Origin: a virus
DNA length: 64,000 nt
IMG/VR virus record: IMGVR_UViG_3300032047_002388
Coordinates: 1-64,000 of that record
Reading direction: 5' to 3' (one strand)
The first letter of the stretch is position 1. Every line of letters begins with the position of its first letter. The notes below the pieces were generated by a model. That model had not been told where the DNA came from. It searched no databases and saw nothing but the letters and a program-made list of their open reading frames with translations. A program made the translations under genes and the position numbers. Positions 8,211-16,815 of this stretch are shown here, one piece after another.

Positions 8211-9065
8211 ATGATACTTTTTACGAATGGATGTTCTCACACTGCTGGGGTATGTGTTCTACCACCATTAACTTGGCCATGGATGTTAACTCGTAGTTTG
8301 ATTGATGAAGAATGGAAAACACCAATAAACGAAATTGAAAACAATCCACAAGATTATATAAGTAAAGATGAAAATCAACTGATAGATTATTCAGACCATG
8401 GAAAATCTAATGATTTAATTTACTATGAAACTCTACATTTTTTACTCAGTTTACAAAAGAAAGGTTTAAAACCAGATTTTGTTGTAATACAATGGAGTGG
8501 GGTGAACCGAAGAGTTCATTCAATACCAGGTGGTAGTGGTGTTAACTATGGATTAATTAATGTAAATCCACACGATAATGCTGAGTTTGGGCCGTGGTTT
8601 GAACCATATGCGAGTAAACATACTCTTCAGTTGATGTTACATTTACAGATGTATCTTAAATCAAATGATATTAAATATGCTTTCATACCATACATGGAAG
8701 TAGATAAACGAAATAAATTTTTAGTTGAACTAGATTTTTTAGATGAAACTAAATGTACTACTTCACCATTGATTGGTCATCGAAATGAGTTTAGAAGAAA
8801 AGGTTTGAGTGGTGATACACATGGTCATCCAAATCTTCTAGCAAACTACTTACTAACTAGTGAGGTAATGGAGATATTAGATTGTGGAGAAGTTAAAGGT
8901 TTAAGTTTTTTCACAAATGGTAAAACTTCATTGAAGAATGAAATTATCAAAAGACAATACGAAAGAAAGTTTATAAAAGATAAAATAGATGATATAAACG
9001 AGGGAGAAAATGAGGATAGTTACTTTTGGAGTAATGCACTAAAAAAGTACAAAAGTTTAATATGA
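8211..9065 (+). CDS. SGNH-hydrolase-like protein
   Basis: The 284-residue protein starts with FTNGCSHTAG (Ser block), has VVIQWSGVNRR in the middle and GDTHGHPNLLANYLL near residue 205 as the D/H block. It starts directly after the HNH-like stop codon and overlaps the ferredoxin gene by 4 nt. It is one of seven such proteins here. The C-terminal 60 residues are charged and possibly helical. Substrate unknown. Confidence 0.7.
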   Translation: MILFTNGCSHTAGVCVLPPLTWPWMLTRSLIDEEWKTPINEIENNPQDYISKDENQLIDYSDHGKSNDLIYYETLHFLLSLQKKGLKPDFVVIQWSGVNRRVHSIPGGSGVNYGLINVNPHDNAEFGPWFEPYASKHTLQLMLHLQMYLKSNDIKYAFIPYMEVDKRNKFLVELDFLDETKCTTSPLIGHRNEFRRKGLSGDTHGHPNLLANYLLTSEVMEILDCGEVKGLSFFTNGKTSLKNEIIKRQYERKFIKDKIDDINEGENEDSYFWSNALKKYKSLI

Positions 9066-9370
9066 GTTTTATAATAGGAAATAAATGTGTTGGAGTATGT
9101 GATACAGCATGTGTTGAAGTTTGTCCTGTCGATTGTATTAACGGTCCATTAAGTGTTACTGGTAGAGGTGAAGAAGTAGAAAAGATGAGTGAGGAAGAAA
9201 AGAAAGGATTACAACTTTATATTGACCCAACTGAATGTATTAATTGTGGAGCATGTGTACCAGAATGTCCAGTTGAAGCAATATACATGGATGAAGAAGA
9301 GGCCATTGCAGAGGGTGAAATAGAGGCAGTGCAAAAAAATTATAAATTTTATGGTCAAAAATTTGGATAA
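9062..9370 (+). CDS. dicluster-type ferredoxin
   Basis: A 102-residue protein with a canonical CINCGACVPECP cluster motif (Cys 59, 62, 65, 69) and an N-terminal Cys-rich motif (Cys 9, 13, 17, 21, 25) whose spacing fits a 3Fe-4S or variant 4Fe-4S site. Ferredoxins carry single electrons at low potential. Phage copies are thought to keep host redox reactions running or to feed viral oxygenases and reductases; no obvious partner reductase is encoded here. It overlaps the SGNH gene by 4 nt. Confidence 0.9.
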   Translation: MSFIIGNKCVGVCDTACVEVCPVDCINGPLSVTGRGEEVEKMSEEEKKGLQLYIDPTECINCGACVPECPVEAIYMDEEEAIAEGEIEAVQKNYKFYGQKFG

Positions 9371-9394
9371 TTCAAAAAAAAGTTGTATGTTAGC
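9362..9394 (+). promoter_or_regulatory. Bacteroidota-type promoter (TTGG class)
   Basis: TTTG at 9362-9365, a 20-nt spacer, then TATGTTAGC at 9386-9394. It overlaps the end of the ferredoxin gene and would drive the DUF4494-like gene at 9433. Confidence 0.6.
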
Positions 9395-9432
9395 TAGAAA
9401 TATACATATATATAAATAAATAAACTAAAGTT

Positions 9433-9645
9433 ATGAACAAATTTTTTGAAGTTACGGTATCAATCGTAGTGGCCACACTTAAAAATGGTAAGGATAAAAA
9501 GAACAAAGAAATCTACTTAGTAGATGCATTATCAGTAACAGAAGCTGAAGCCAAGGTTGTAAAAGATTTTGAGGATAGTGGAGTTCAGATTGACTACAAA
9601 GTTGTAGGTGCAAAAGAAAGTAGAATTATTAGGGTAATTAGCTAA
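9433..9645 (+). CDS. DUF4494-like small protein
   Basis: The 70-residue protein has FFEVTVSIV and YLVDALSVTEAEAKVVKDF, which resembles the DUF4494 family of Bacteroidota (YLVDALSFTEAEA core). This is one of the host hints in the window. It has its own promoter-like sequence upstream and abuts the next gene by one base. Function unknown. Confidence 0.8.
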   Translation: MNKFFEVTVSIVVATLKNGKDKKNKEIYLVDALSVTEAEAKVVKDFEDSGVQIDYKVVGAKESRIIRVIS

Positions 9646-9911
9646 TGGGAAAAGAACCTGAAGTAGTAAAAGAAGAGATAAAAGTAAAAGTTGCTAAGAG
9701 AGTACCACCAGGAGATAGGTGGTCTCCCTTAGATAACGAAACTGTTATATTAGATTCTCTTACAGATGTTTTAGAATATGTTTACCAAAAACAAGGTGTA
9801 ACACAATTTTTTATGGATGCTAAGGAAGGGTTCACCTATATTATCCAACAAGAAGAAAAAGTAATAGAACCAGAACCAACAAAAACATGGAGTTTATACG
9901 GTGAAGAGTAG
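9645..9911 (+). CDS. hypothetical 88-aa protein
   Basis: Acidic soluble protein, Lys/Glu/Val-rich at the start (EVVKEEIKVKVAKRVPPGDRWSPLDN), with a regular alpha/beta-looking middle. Its start overlaps the DUF4494-like stop by one base, so the two are probably cotranscribed and may work together. Confidence 0.7.
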   Translation: MGKEPEVVKEEIKVKVAKRVPPGDRWSPLDNETVILDSLTDVLEYVYQKQGVTQFFMDAKEGFTYIIQQEEKVIEPEPTKTWSLYGEE

Positions 9912-10044
9912 AATAAAAACAAAACTGAGAAACATTTTATTTTCATTATTATTAATAATTGGACACACATTTCCTAGTTCAGGAATAATCAAAGAATGTG
10001 ATAATGATTATGAAGATAGTGATGATATCCAGATGTTTATTTAA
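9901..10044 (+). CDS. possible 47-aa secreted or membrane peptide
   Basis: A GTG-started frame overlapping the previous gene by 11 nt encodes a basic N-terminus, a hydrophobic core (ILFSLLLIIG) and an acidic C-terminus, like an exported peptide. There is no ribosome site to confirm it. A TATATTTATAG motif follows. Confidence 0.4.
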   Translation: MKSRIKTKLRNILFSLLLIIGHTFPSSGIIKECDNDYEDSDDIQMFI

Positions 10045-10050
10045 TAACAC

Positions 10051-10061
10051 TATATTTATAG
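10051..10061 (+). promoter_or_regulatory. TATATTTATAG motif, possible late promoter element
   Basis: The motif lies 31 nt before the ATG at 10093, a distance that would fit a -10 element with a short leader. It is one of the cleanest copies of the recurring motif. Confidence 0.45.
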
Positions 10062-10092
10062 TAGATACTAACATTAACAAACAAAAAAAACT

Positions 10093-10407
10093 ATGCAAAC
10101 TGTTTTAATTATTTTAGGTCTCCTTGCAATAGGAGCCGGAGTTTACTTCTTTCTTATCAAGACTGGTAAGATTGAGGACAAAGATGGTGATTTAATTGCC
10201 GATGATGTAGAAGAAGTTATCGAAGATGTTAAAGACACTGTTAAGACTGTAAAGAGAAGAGCCAAAAGAGTAAAAGAAGAGCTTGGTGATGTTGCTGATG
10301 CAATCAAAGAGGTTGGTAAACAATCTAAAGATGTTGTAAAAGCTGCAAAAGGTGCTACTCGTAAAGGTAGACCATCAAGAAAGAAATCTTCAAGAGCTAA
10401 AAAATAA
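10093..10407 (+). CDS. membrane-anchored basic protein with Ca-binding-like loop
   Basis: Of 104 residues, the first 20 form a membrane segment. An acidic DKDGDLIADDVEE loop follows, then a long helical region and a strongly basic Lys/Arg tail (GRPSRKKSSRAKK). Similar anchor-plus-helix proteins are common in Bacteroidota phages. The tail could contact nucleic acid or lipid. Function unknown. Confidence 0.75.
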   Translation: MQTVLIILGLLAIGAGVYFFLIKTGKIEDKDGDLIADDVEEVIEDVKDTVKTVKRRAKRVKEELGDVADAIKEVGKQSKDVVKAAKGATRKGRPSRKKSSRAKK

Positions 10408-10416
10408 GGAGTAACA

Positions 10417-11238
10417 TTGAGTTTAAAGAAACTTATAACCGAGACAGTGGTCATTGATTCCATGTTCGATATGGAGCAGGAATTATTGAACCTCAAAGAA
10501 TCTATCTTAGAACAAATGATTGTTGAGGGAGTAGATGACCCTGGCATATTGAAATGTGTTTTCATGGCCGGTGGACCTGGAAGTGGAAAATCGTTCACTG
10601 CCATGGAAATCTTCGGTATAGATAAAAGACTCAAAGCATCATTTTCCTCAACTGGTCTTAAATCAGTTAATTCGGATTCGGCATTTGAAAAAGGATTAAA
10701 GGATAATGGTATTGACCCAAAAGATTTAGCAAGAATTGAAAAAGAAGAACCAGAGTTGTGGGATAAAATTACTGCAACACCTGGTGGTATCAGAGATAAG
10801 GCAAAACAACTAACTGCAAAACAAAAGAAGTTTTACGAAGCAGGTAGATTGGGAATGATTATCGATGGTACTGGTCATGTTTACAGTAAGATTCAGAAGA
10901 ATAAGAAATACGCTGAATCACTAGGTTACGATACTTACATGGTATTCGTTAATACTTCACTAGAAGTTGCCCAAGAAAGAAATAAACAAAGAGAAAGAGT
11001 ATTACCAGATGATTTGTTAGAGAAATCTTGGAAAGATGTTCAGAACAATTTAGGTAAATTCCAAAATCTATTTGGTGGTAATTTTAGAATTGTAGATAAT
11101 ACAGTTTATAAACCTATCGCAAGAGAAGTTCAAAAGGCAGTTAATTCTTTTGTAAGAAAGAAAATATATAATCCAATCGGTAAAAAATGGATTGAAACTG
11201 CAAGGGCCTTAAAAAAGAATAACCTTATTAAAAAGTAA
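10417..11238 (+). CDS. P-loop kinase, zeta-toxin/polynucleotide-kinase-like
   Basis: The 273-residue protein starts at a TTG preceded by AAGGAGTAACA. A P-loop AGGPGSGKS lies near residue 51. Later come GMIIDGTGH (Walker-B-like strand), VFVNTSLEVAQERNKQR and a basic helix, as in zeta-toxin-like and phage P-loop kinases. Such proteins phosphorylate small molecules or nucleic-acid ends. The substrate cannot be told. A predicted N-terminal helical extension of about 45 residues is extra. Confidence 0.8.
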   Translation: MSLKKLITETVVIDSMFDMEQELLNLKESILEQMIVEGVDDPGILKCVFMAGGPGSGKSFTAMEIFGIDKRLKASFSSTGLKSVNSDSAFEKGLKDNGIDPKDLARIEKEEPELWDKITATPGGIRDKAKQLTAKQKKFYEAGRLGMIIDGTGHVYSKIQKNKKYAESLGYDTYMVFVNTSLEVAQERNKQRERVLPDDLLEKSWKDVQNNLGKFQNLFGGNFRIVDNTVYKPIAREVQKAVNSFVRKKIYNPIGKKWIETARALKKNNLIKK

Positions 11239-11241
11239 AAA

Positions 11242-11940
11242 ATGAACCTTGAACAGGTTTACAAACAACATAATACTTTTCTCAAACAAAATCAAGAAAA
11301 CGTAACAGAGATAATGGTACGAAGTGATGGTGATAATAAATTTACAATCACTACCAAAAAAATTGCAAGTAGATTACTTGAAAGTAAGGGATTATATAGT
11401 TCAACTCATTTTTATCCTACCTTTGATACAAACTGTACTCTTTTTCCATACAAATCATCTGATTTTAAAAACCCACTTACTGAAAATTGTAAAAACCTTT
11501 TAGAAACTGTTGGTTATGAATCATATGAAGATTTATTAGTAAATGGTGATATTACTGCTTGGGTAAGAGACCCATTCGAAAGATTACTAACTGCAATAAT
11601 AGAGGAAACAAAAGATGATTATGATTTATTTACAGAATCAGAAGTTGCCTTAGATTATTGGTTAGATGAGGTAGTTAAGAAGGGATATTCAATAAATTCA
11701 TTCCATTGTAATGAATATCATCGATTGGTGTACTTAATATCAAAATCCAATACAAACTCGTTTAATAGTATAGATGTACCTAAACCAGTTAATCACATGG
11801 AAGAAAGTACAAAAAATCAGATTAGTAATAATAAATGGAAAGATGCCATGAGAGAATCTTTACTACAAGGTGAGCGTTTATTAAAAGTAGAGAATTACCT
11901 TACATCTGAATATATTTTTTACAAATTATTGAAAAAATAA
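11242..11940 (+). CDS. sulfotransferase-like protein
   Basis: A 232-residue protein with FTITTKKIASRLL near the N-terminus, in the place of the PAPS 5'-phosphosulfate loop, and DITAWVRDPFERLLTAIIEE near residue 105, matching the RDPxxR 3'-phosphate-binding block of carbohydrate sulfotransferases. The first loop is degenerate, so similarity is moderate. It follows the P-loop kinase by 3 nt. With cysC in the same genome it may use phage-boosted PAPS. Acceptor unknown. Confidence 0.65.
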   Translation: MNLEQVYKQHNTFLKQNQENVTEIMVRSDGDNKFTITTKKIASRLLESKGLYSSTHFYPTFDTNCTLFPYKSSDFKNPLTENCKNLLETVGYESYEDLLVNGDITAWVRDPFERLLTAIIEETKDDYDLFTESEVALDYWLDEVVKKGYSINSFHCNEYHRLVYLISKSNTNSFNSIDVPKPVNHMEESTKNQISNNKWKDAMRESLLQGERLLKVENYLTSEYIFYKLLKK

Positions 11941-11982
11941 AAAATGTATATTTAGTACTATACACAAAATATATATTACAAC

Positions 11983-12150
11983 ATGGGAATAACTGAATTA
12001 CTAGAAAAACTACAAAGCTTAAATTATCAGTTAGAAGAAGCAATTGAATCTCAAGATTGGGATGATGTTAGTACTGTCAAAGGTGAATTAGATGAATTAA
12101 TTCTTGAAGGAGACAGAGCTGGATTTGATTCTTATGATACTTACGAATAA
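11983..12150 (+). CDS. 55-aa helical acidic protein
   Basis: The frame encodes a Leu/Glu-rich, probably coiled-coil peptide (LLEKLQSLNYQLEEAIESQD) ending in an acidic tail. A TATATTTAG motif lies 27 nt upstream and the next gene starts 3 nt after its stop. No known family recognised. Confidence 0.65.
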   Translation: MGITELLEKLQSLNYQLEEAIESQDWDDVSTVKGELDELILEGDRAGFDSYDTYE

Positions 12151-12153
12151 AAT

Positions 12154-12540
12154 ATGATTATACCAATAGATGTAAAACCACCGAAAAGAGTAGAAAAAGT
12201 TTGGGGACACGAACTTTGGATACACAATGATGAAGAATATTGTGGTAAATTACTAGTGTTTGAAAAAGAGATGGCAAACTTCTCAATGCACTACCATCTG
12301 AAAAAGAAAGAAACTTGGTACATACAACAAGGTTCTTTTCAGTTCAATTGGATTGATGTTGAAGATGGACAACATGATAGCAGGATTCTAAAGGAGGGAG
12401 ATTCTGTTCTAATAGAAAGAGGACAACCACATCAATTAATATCGTTAGAAGAGAACTCAATCGTTTTTGAGGTATCTACACAACATTTTGATGAGGATTC
12501 ATATAGAATATACAGAAACACACCTAATGATTTATTATGA
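12154..12540 (+). CDS. cupin, mannose-6-phosphate-isomerase type II-like
   Basis: The 128-residue single cupin has VWGHELWI, MHYHLKKKETWYI (metal-binding HxH plus Glu), GDSVLIERGQPHQL and EVST. These are the conserved strands of the sugar-isomerase cupin of ManC/type II phosphomannose isomerases. It could isomerise or epimerise a sugar phosphate for the surface islands, or be a simple sugar-binding cupin. It overlaps the next small gene by 4 nt. Confidence 0.8.
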   Translation: MIIPIDVKPPKRVEKVWGHELWIHNDEEYCGKLLVFEKEMANFSMHYHLKKKETWYIQQGSFQFNWIDVEDGQHDSRILKEGDSVLIERGQPHQLISLEENSIVFEVSTQHFDEDSYRIYRNTPNDLL

Positions 12541-12686
12541 GTAAAGTAAAACAACCGATTAGATTCACAAAAGAATTTTCTCCAAAGTACAACTCTCCAG
12601 CAATGAAAGCATCACTTTTAGAACAAGGTTGGAAGTTTAAAGGTACAAATAAAGATAACCCCATCTTTGAATATTACCACGCATAA
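12537..12686 (+). CDS. hypothetical 49-aa protein
   Basis: It starts at the ATGA overlap with the cupin gene and encodes a basic, aromatic peptide (SPKYNSPAMKASLLEQGWKF). No family recognised; the overlap and good codon use support it as real. Confidence 0.65.
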   Translation: MSKVKQPIRFTKEFSPKYNSPAMKASLLEQGWKFKGTNKDNPIFEYYHA

Positions 12687-12715
12687 AATAATTGCAAAAT
12701 AATTAAGAAATGCCA

Positions 12716-12746
12716 TTGTAGTCTCGGCGGAAATACTTATATTAGC
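12716..12746 (+). promoter_or_regulatory. Bacteroidota-type promoter (ATTGTRGTCTC class)
   Basis: TTG at 12716-12718 inside GCCATTGTAGTCTC, a 19-nt spacer, then TATATTAGC at 12738-12746. An AAAATAATT A-tract lies upstream. It drives the VWA gene with a 30-nt leader. Confidence 0.8.
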
Positions 12747-12776
12747 TATGTAAGATTAAGATAAAACGCTAGAACT

Positions 12777-14876
12777 ATGAGTAAATACAATTCTTCTTTT
12801 TGGTACGATGATTTCGATACAGATGACTCGATTCTCGATAACCTAACAGATACAGAAAAGAAATCCTTAGATTTATACAAGTTGGCATCATCCAAGAGGG
12901 CGATATCTAACTTTGTTAATATCGTAACAAACGAATCAATACCAGTTCAATTCAAAGAAAGGGGTGATTCTTACACCGATGGTAAAACTGTTGTTATTGG
13001 TAGTAAGATAGAACAACCAAAAGATTTTGATGTGGCTGTTGGTTTGGCACTTCACGAGGGTTCTCACATAAAACTTTCCAATTTTAAATTACTAAACGAT
13101 TTATACAATTTGATTCCTACTCATGTTACTGATGGGGCAATCAAAAAAGGTATTTACAATACACAAGAAATTGTTAAGAACCTTTGGAACTATGTAGAGG
13201 ATAGAAGAATTGATAACTACGTTTTCAAATCAGCTCCTGGTTACAGAGATTATTACAGAAAGATGTACGATAAGTACTTCAATGATAAGTTGATTGATAA
13301 GGCATTACTTTCAGATGAACATACTAATGAGGATATTAATAGTTACTTGTTCAGAATTATTAACCTTCATAACAAAAATACAAATCTTTCGGCGTTGAAA
13401 GGTTTAAGAAAGATTTACAGATTAGTTGGTTTGAACAAAATCAGTAGATTAAAAACTTCACAAGATTCACTTGATGTGGCGTTAGAAATATTCAAAGTTA
13501 TTTTGAGTAACATGAATGATGTATCAGATGGTGGAGATGAAACTCCTCAACCACAGAAAGGTGGTGAAGGTGAAGGTTCTGATGGTAGTTCTGATGATGG
13601 ACAAGGTTCTTCTGATAACACAATGAGTGATGAAGATTTCAATGACCTGATGGACTCAGTTGGTAAATCACCAATAGATGGTGGTTCTGATGAAACTCCT
13701 ACTGGTGGTGGTGGAATGGATGTTGATAATCTACCTGATAATATGGATGGTACTAAATCTTCATCATCAGATTCTAAATCAAAATCTTCAATTCAACTTT
13801 CAGATAGACAAAAAGAACTTCTTAAAAAGAAGATTGAAAAACAAAAGAAATTCTTGGATGGTGATATCCAAAAGAAATCAATAACTAAATCAGATTCTAA
13901 GAATCTAAACTCTATTGAAGAGAGTGGTTCTGAAATCAAACAAGTTGGTAATGGAACCAGAACAGGTTATTGGAATAACCAAACTACTCCTTGTATTGTA
14001 GTTAAGAGAATGACCAAGAGTTTATATGAATCAGAATTATTCCCAATGACAAGGTTAAACTATTGGAACGAAAAAGAAGGACCAGTTAGAATGCACTACC
14101 AAGATTCAGTTGATAAAGGTATCAAACTTGGTTCTATCTTAGGTAAGAAACTTCAAGTGAGAGGTGAAGATAGAAGTACTGTTTTCAACAGACAGAAAAT
14201 CGGTAAGATTGATAAGAGAATGATTTCATCTCTTGGATTTGGTAACGAGAATGTATTCCAATTTACTGAGATTGATTCTTACAAGAAGGCCAACCTTCAC
14301 ATATCAGTAGATGCTAGTTCATCTATGGGTGGTAGTAAATGGGATAAAACAATGACCAATGTAGTTGCTATTTGTAAGGCAGTTGATATGATTCCTAACT
14401 TACAAATTCAAGTAACATTCAGATTGACTCAAGATAACAAACCATACATCGTTATGGCCTACGATTCAAGAGTAGATAAGTTTTCTAAAGTAAAGAATAT
14501 GTTCGGTGGATTAGGACCAAGTGGAACTACACCTGAGGGATTATGTTTCGAGGCTATTCAAAAAGAGTTTGTTCCAATCAATAATGATATGGATTCTTAC
14601 TTCTTGAATATCTCAGATGGACAACCTTACTTCCCTGGCAATGGGTTCTACTATGGTGGTGAAACTGCTGAAAAACACACCAACAAAATGGTGAAGATGA
14701 TTGAGAGTATGGGAATTCAAACTCTAGCCTACTTCGTAACAGATTGGGAAATGGATGTAGAATCCTCTGATGCAAGAAGTTTCAAAAGAATGTATGGTAA
14801 AGGTGCCAAGATGATTGATGTTAATAATGTTAATCAAATCACAAAAACAATGAACGAATTATTTTTGGCAAAATAA
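12777..14876 (+). CDS. VWA-domain protein, CobT-like partner of MoxR ATPase
   Basis: The 699-residue protein has an N-terminal zincin-like GLALHEGSHIKLSNF, a low-complexity acidic Gly/Ser/Asp linker (residues about 245-340), a charged helical zone and a C-terminal VWA domain whose MIDAS motif DASSSMG lies near residue 512. This is the layout of CobT-like chelatase partners carried by large phages. With the AAA+ protein encoded next it probably forms a machine that remodels or inserts metal into a target complex. It sits under its own strong promoter. Confidence 0.88.
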   Translation: MSKYNSSFWYDDFDTDDSILDNLTDTEKKSLDLYKLASSKRAISNFVNIVTNESIPVQFKERGDSYTDGKTVVIGSKIEQPKDFDVAVGLALHEGSHIKLSNFKLLNDLYNLIPTHVTDGAIKKGIYNTQEIVKNLWNYVEDRRIDNYVFKSAPGYRDYYRKMYDKYFNDKLIDKALLSDEHTNEDINSYLFRIINLHNKNTNLSALKGLRKIYRLVGLNKISRLKTSQDSLDVALEIFKVILSNMNDVSDGGDETPQPQKGGEGEGSDGSSDDGQGSSDNTMSDEDFNDLMDSVGKSPIDGGSDETPTGGGGMDVDNLPDNMDGTKSSSSDSKSKSSIQLSDRQKELLKKKIEKQKKFLDGDIQKKSITKSDSKNLNSIEESGSEIKQVGNGTRTGYWNNQTTPCIVVKRMTKSLYESELFPMTRLNYWNEKEGPVRMHYQDSVDKGIKLGSILGKKLQVRGEDRSTVFNRQKIGKIDKRMISSLGFGNENVFQFTEIDSYKKANLHISVDASSSMGGSKWDKTMTNVVAICKAVDMIPNLQIQVTFRLTQDNKPYIVMAYDSRVDKFSKVKNMFGGLGPSGTTPEGLCFEAIQKEFVPINNDMDSYFLNISDGQPYFPGNGFYYGGETAEKHTNKMVKMIESMGIQTLAYFVTDWEMDVESSDARSFKRMYGKGAKMIDVNNVNQITKTMNELFLAK

Positions 14877-14889
14877 TTAAGAAATGCCA

Positions 14890-14920
14890 TTGTGGTCTCG
14901 GATTTTTTTACTATATTAGC
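14890..14920 (+). promoter_or_regulatory. Bacteroidota-type promoter (ATTGTRGTCTC class)
   Basis: TTG at 14890-14892 in GCCATTGTGGTCTC, a 19-nt spacer, TATATTAGC at 14912-14920 followed by TATGTAAGATTGAGA. It drives the MoxR-like gene separately from the VWA gene. Confidence 0.8.
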
Positions 14921-14962
14921 TATGTAAGATTGAGATAAAGTTAAACCTATAAAACATAAAAT

Positions 14963-16180
14963 ATGACAGATTTAAAACAAGGTTACATTCCAAACGAAGT
15001 TTACAAAGTAGAACAGTTTGGTAATACGTTTAAGTTGATTGATACTCAAGGTGTCAAAGTTGGTACTATGGGTGCCACAACTACAAATAGGAAGAACGCT
15101 TTCAAACAAGGAAAGGCTCTTCAAGGATTTATCACTAAGAGTGGTAAAAAGATTTATAAAAAAGTTGATATGGATGTGTACAACGCACTAGTTATCCCAA
15201 TGAATACTCAAGATGGTAGTGTTCAGTTTGAGGATAAAGGTGACCACACGGCCATTAAAGATTTTATCCACAAAGGTTCGGTTGGGTTGAAACCTACTGA
15301 ATTAGTTATGGAAGAACTAAAGTGGAAATACCTCATCAGAAGTGCTGTGAGGGCTAAAAATATTATGATGACTGGTCCAAGTGGTTGTGGTAAAACCATG
15401 GCTGCCAAGGCGTTGGTAAACGCACTTGATAGACCAGATTTCTATTTCAACCTTGGGGCTACTCAAGACCCGAGAGCTACACTAATTGGTAATACTCACT
15501 TTGATAAACAGAGAGGAACTTACTTCTCTGAATCATCGTTTGTTCAAGCCATCAAAACACCCAACGCGGTTATTCTCTTGGATGAGTTATCTAGGGCTCA
15601 TCCAGACGCGTGGAACATCCTAATGACTGTTCTTGACCAAGGTCAAAGATACTTGAGATTGGATGAGGCTGATGGTTCACCGATTGTGAATGTGGCTGAA
15701 GGTGTTACGTTCATCGCAACGGCTAACATCGGTAATGAATATACATCAACAAGAGTGATGGATAGAGCGATTCTTGATAGATTTGTTACTATCGAAATGG
15801 ATGTTCTTGATGATGTGAAAGAATTTGGATTACTTAAGTTTATGTTTCCAGAAGTGAATGAAGATGATTTGAAAGCAATTTCAGAGATATCTCACCACAC
15901 TAGAACTCAATCAATGAGTGAGAATGGAAAACTAACTTCAATGGTTTCAACAAGAGCCTCTGTTGAGATGGCTGGATTAATCTACGATGGGTTCTCACTT
16001 CTTGAATCTGCTGAGATTTCAATCTTCCCATTCTTCTCACAAGATGGTGGTGTTGATTCCGAAAGAACATACATCAAACAATTGGTTCAGAAATACCAAA
16101 AAGATGAAAATGGTGAACCTCTATTCAAAGAAGTAGAGGACAACCAAGAAGAGAATGAGGATTCAGTTCCTCAGTTTTAG
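14963..16180 (+). CDS. MoxR-family AAA+ ATPase
   Basis: The 405-residue protein has Walker A GPSGCGKT near residue 136, Walker B VILLDELSR near 202, sensor-1-like FIATANIGNEYTSTR and arginine-finger region RAILDRF. These are typical of MoxR/CobS ATPases. The first 120 residues are an extra N-terminal domain. It follows the VWA gene under an almost identical promoter, so the two products are likely made in matched amounts and assemble together. Confidence 0.92.
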   Translation: MTDLKQGYIPNEVYKVEQFGNTFKLIDTQGVKVGTMGATTTNRKNAFKQGKALQGFITKSGKKIYKKVDMDVYNALVIPMNTQDGSVQFEDKGDHTAIKDFIHKGSVGLKPTELVMEELKWKYLIRSAVRAKNIMMTGPSGCGKTMAAKALVNALDRPDFYFNLGATQDPRATLIGNTHFDKQRGTYFSESSFVQAIKTPNAVILLDELSRAHPDAWNILMTVLDQGQRYLRLDEADGSPIVNVAEGVTFIATANIGNEYTSTRVMDRAILDRFVTIEMDVLDDVKEFGLLKFMFPEVNEDDLKAISEISHHTRTQSMSENGKLTSMVSTRASVEMAGLIYDGFSLLESAEISIFPFFSQDGGVDSERTYIKQLVQKYQKDENGEPLFKEVEDNQEENEDSVPQF

Positions 16181-16204
16181 GGTTATCACTTACAAATGAG
16201 ATAC

Positions 16205-16240
16205 GAGAGGTGGAAAGCGGTTTAACAAAGCTCACCTCTC
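16205..16240 (+). terminator. hairpin after MoxR-like gene
   Basis: GAGAGGTG (16205-16212) pairs perfectly with CACCTCTC (16233-16240); an inner AGC/GCT extends the stem. The following bases are only weakly T-rich, so it may be an mRNA-stabilising hairpin or a weak terminator. Confidence 0.55.
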
Positions 16241-16260
16241 TATTTCTAAATTAACAAATT

Positions 16261-16443
16261 ATGGATGGAATTATAGTTTACTTATTGATTGGAACGTTGT
16301 GGTGTTTTATCACAGACGTATTTATGACTGAGATGGAGAATAACAATACAAGATTAAGATATGTTATCTTCTGGCCAGTAACAGTTATAGCATTTATTTG
16401 GGGATTTATTGAAGCAATGAAGAATAGAGATGAGGAAATGTAA
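16261..16443 (+). CDS. small membrane protein, two hydrophobic segments
   Basis: A 60-residue protein with hydrophobic stretches at about 4-20 and 33-50, separated by charged residues. It overlaps the following gene by 14 nt. Function unknown. Confidence 0.7.
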   Translation: MDGIIVYLLIGTLWCFITDVFMTEMENNNTRLRYVIFWPVTVIAFIWGFIEAMKNRDEEM

Positions 16444-16783
16444 TGTTTGTAATCGTAGAAAACCTAATTGGTTTTTCAAAACACCTGAAAAGAAAACTTG
16501 CAGACAATGTGAGTTCAGTTGGTGGAGGTGGTTTCTACGTTCATTAATAAAACAAAGAAAATTAACAGCAGCAGAACGATTAGGTAACCGATTGGGTTAC
16601 ATGGGAACTGCATTCATTATGATGTCACCATATCTTTTACCTTATGATAATATCGGTGCATACACTTACTTGATTGGAGCAGTATTATCCTTACCACAAG
16701 TTTGGTTGGCAAAACAATGGAACTTAGTAATCGTAAATTTTAACTTACTGATTGGATATGGAATGTATCTATTCGGTTCATAA
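16430..16783 (+). CDS. zinc-ribbon plus three-TM membrane protein
   Basis: The 117-residue protein opens with a four-cysteine zinc ribbon (CNVCNRRKP ... CRQC), followed by an aromatic basic amphipathic segment and three membrane helices ending KQWNLVIVNFNLLIGYGMYLF. The last two helices resemble the 31682 membrane protein here (TKQRNLTLLNLVGICGYLY), suggesting distant paralogues. The ribbon is an addition. Role unknown. Confidence 0.75.
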   Translation: MRKCNVCNRRKPNWFFKTPEKKTCRQCEFSWWRWFLRSLIKQRKLTAAERLGNRLGYMGTAFIMMSPYLLPYDNIGAYTYLIGAVLSLPQVWLAKQWNLVIVNFNLLIGYGMYLFGS

Positions 16784-16815
16784 AAAATTTAATATTGAAA
16801 GAAAAAAATACATTT

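Noticed and set aside
10143-10634. 163-aa minus-strand frame
   Set aside because: Antisense to two good plus-strand genes with clear composition and starts.
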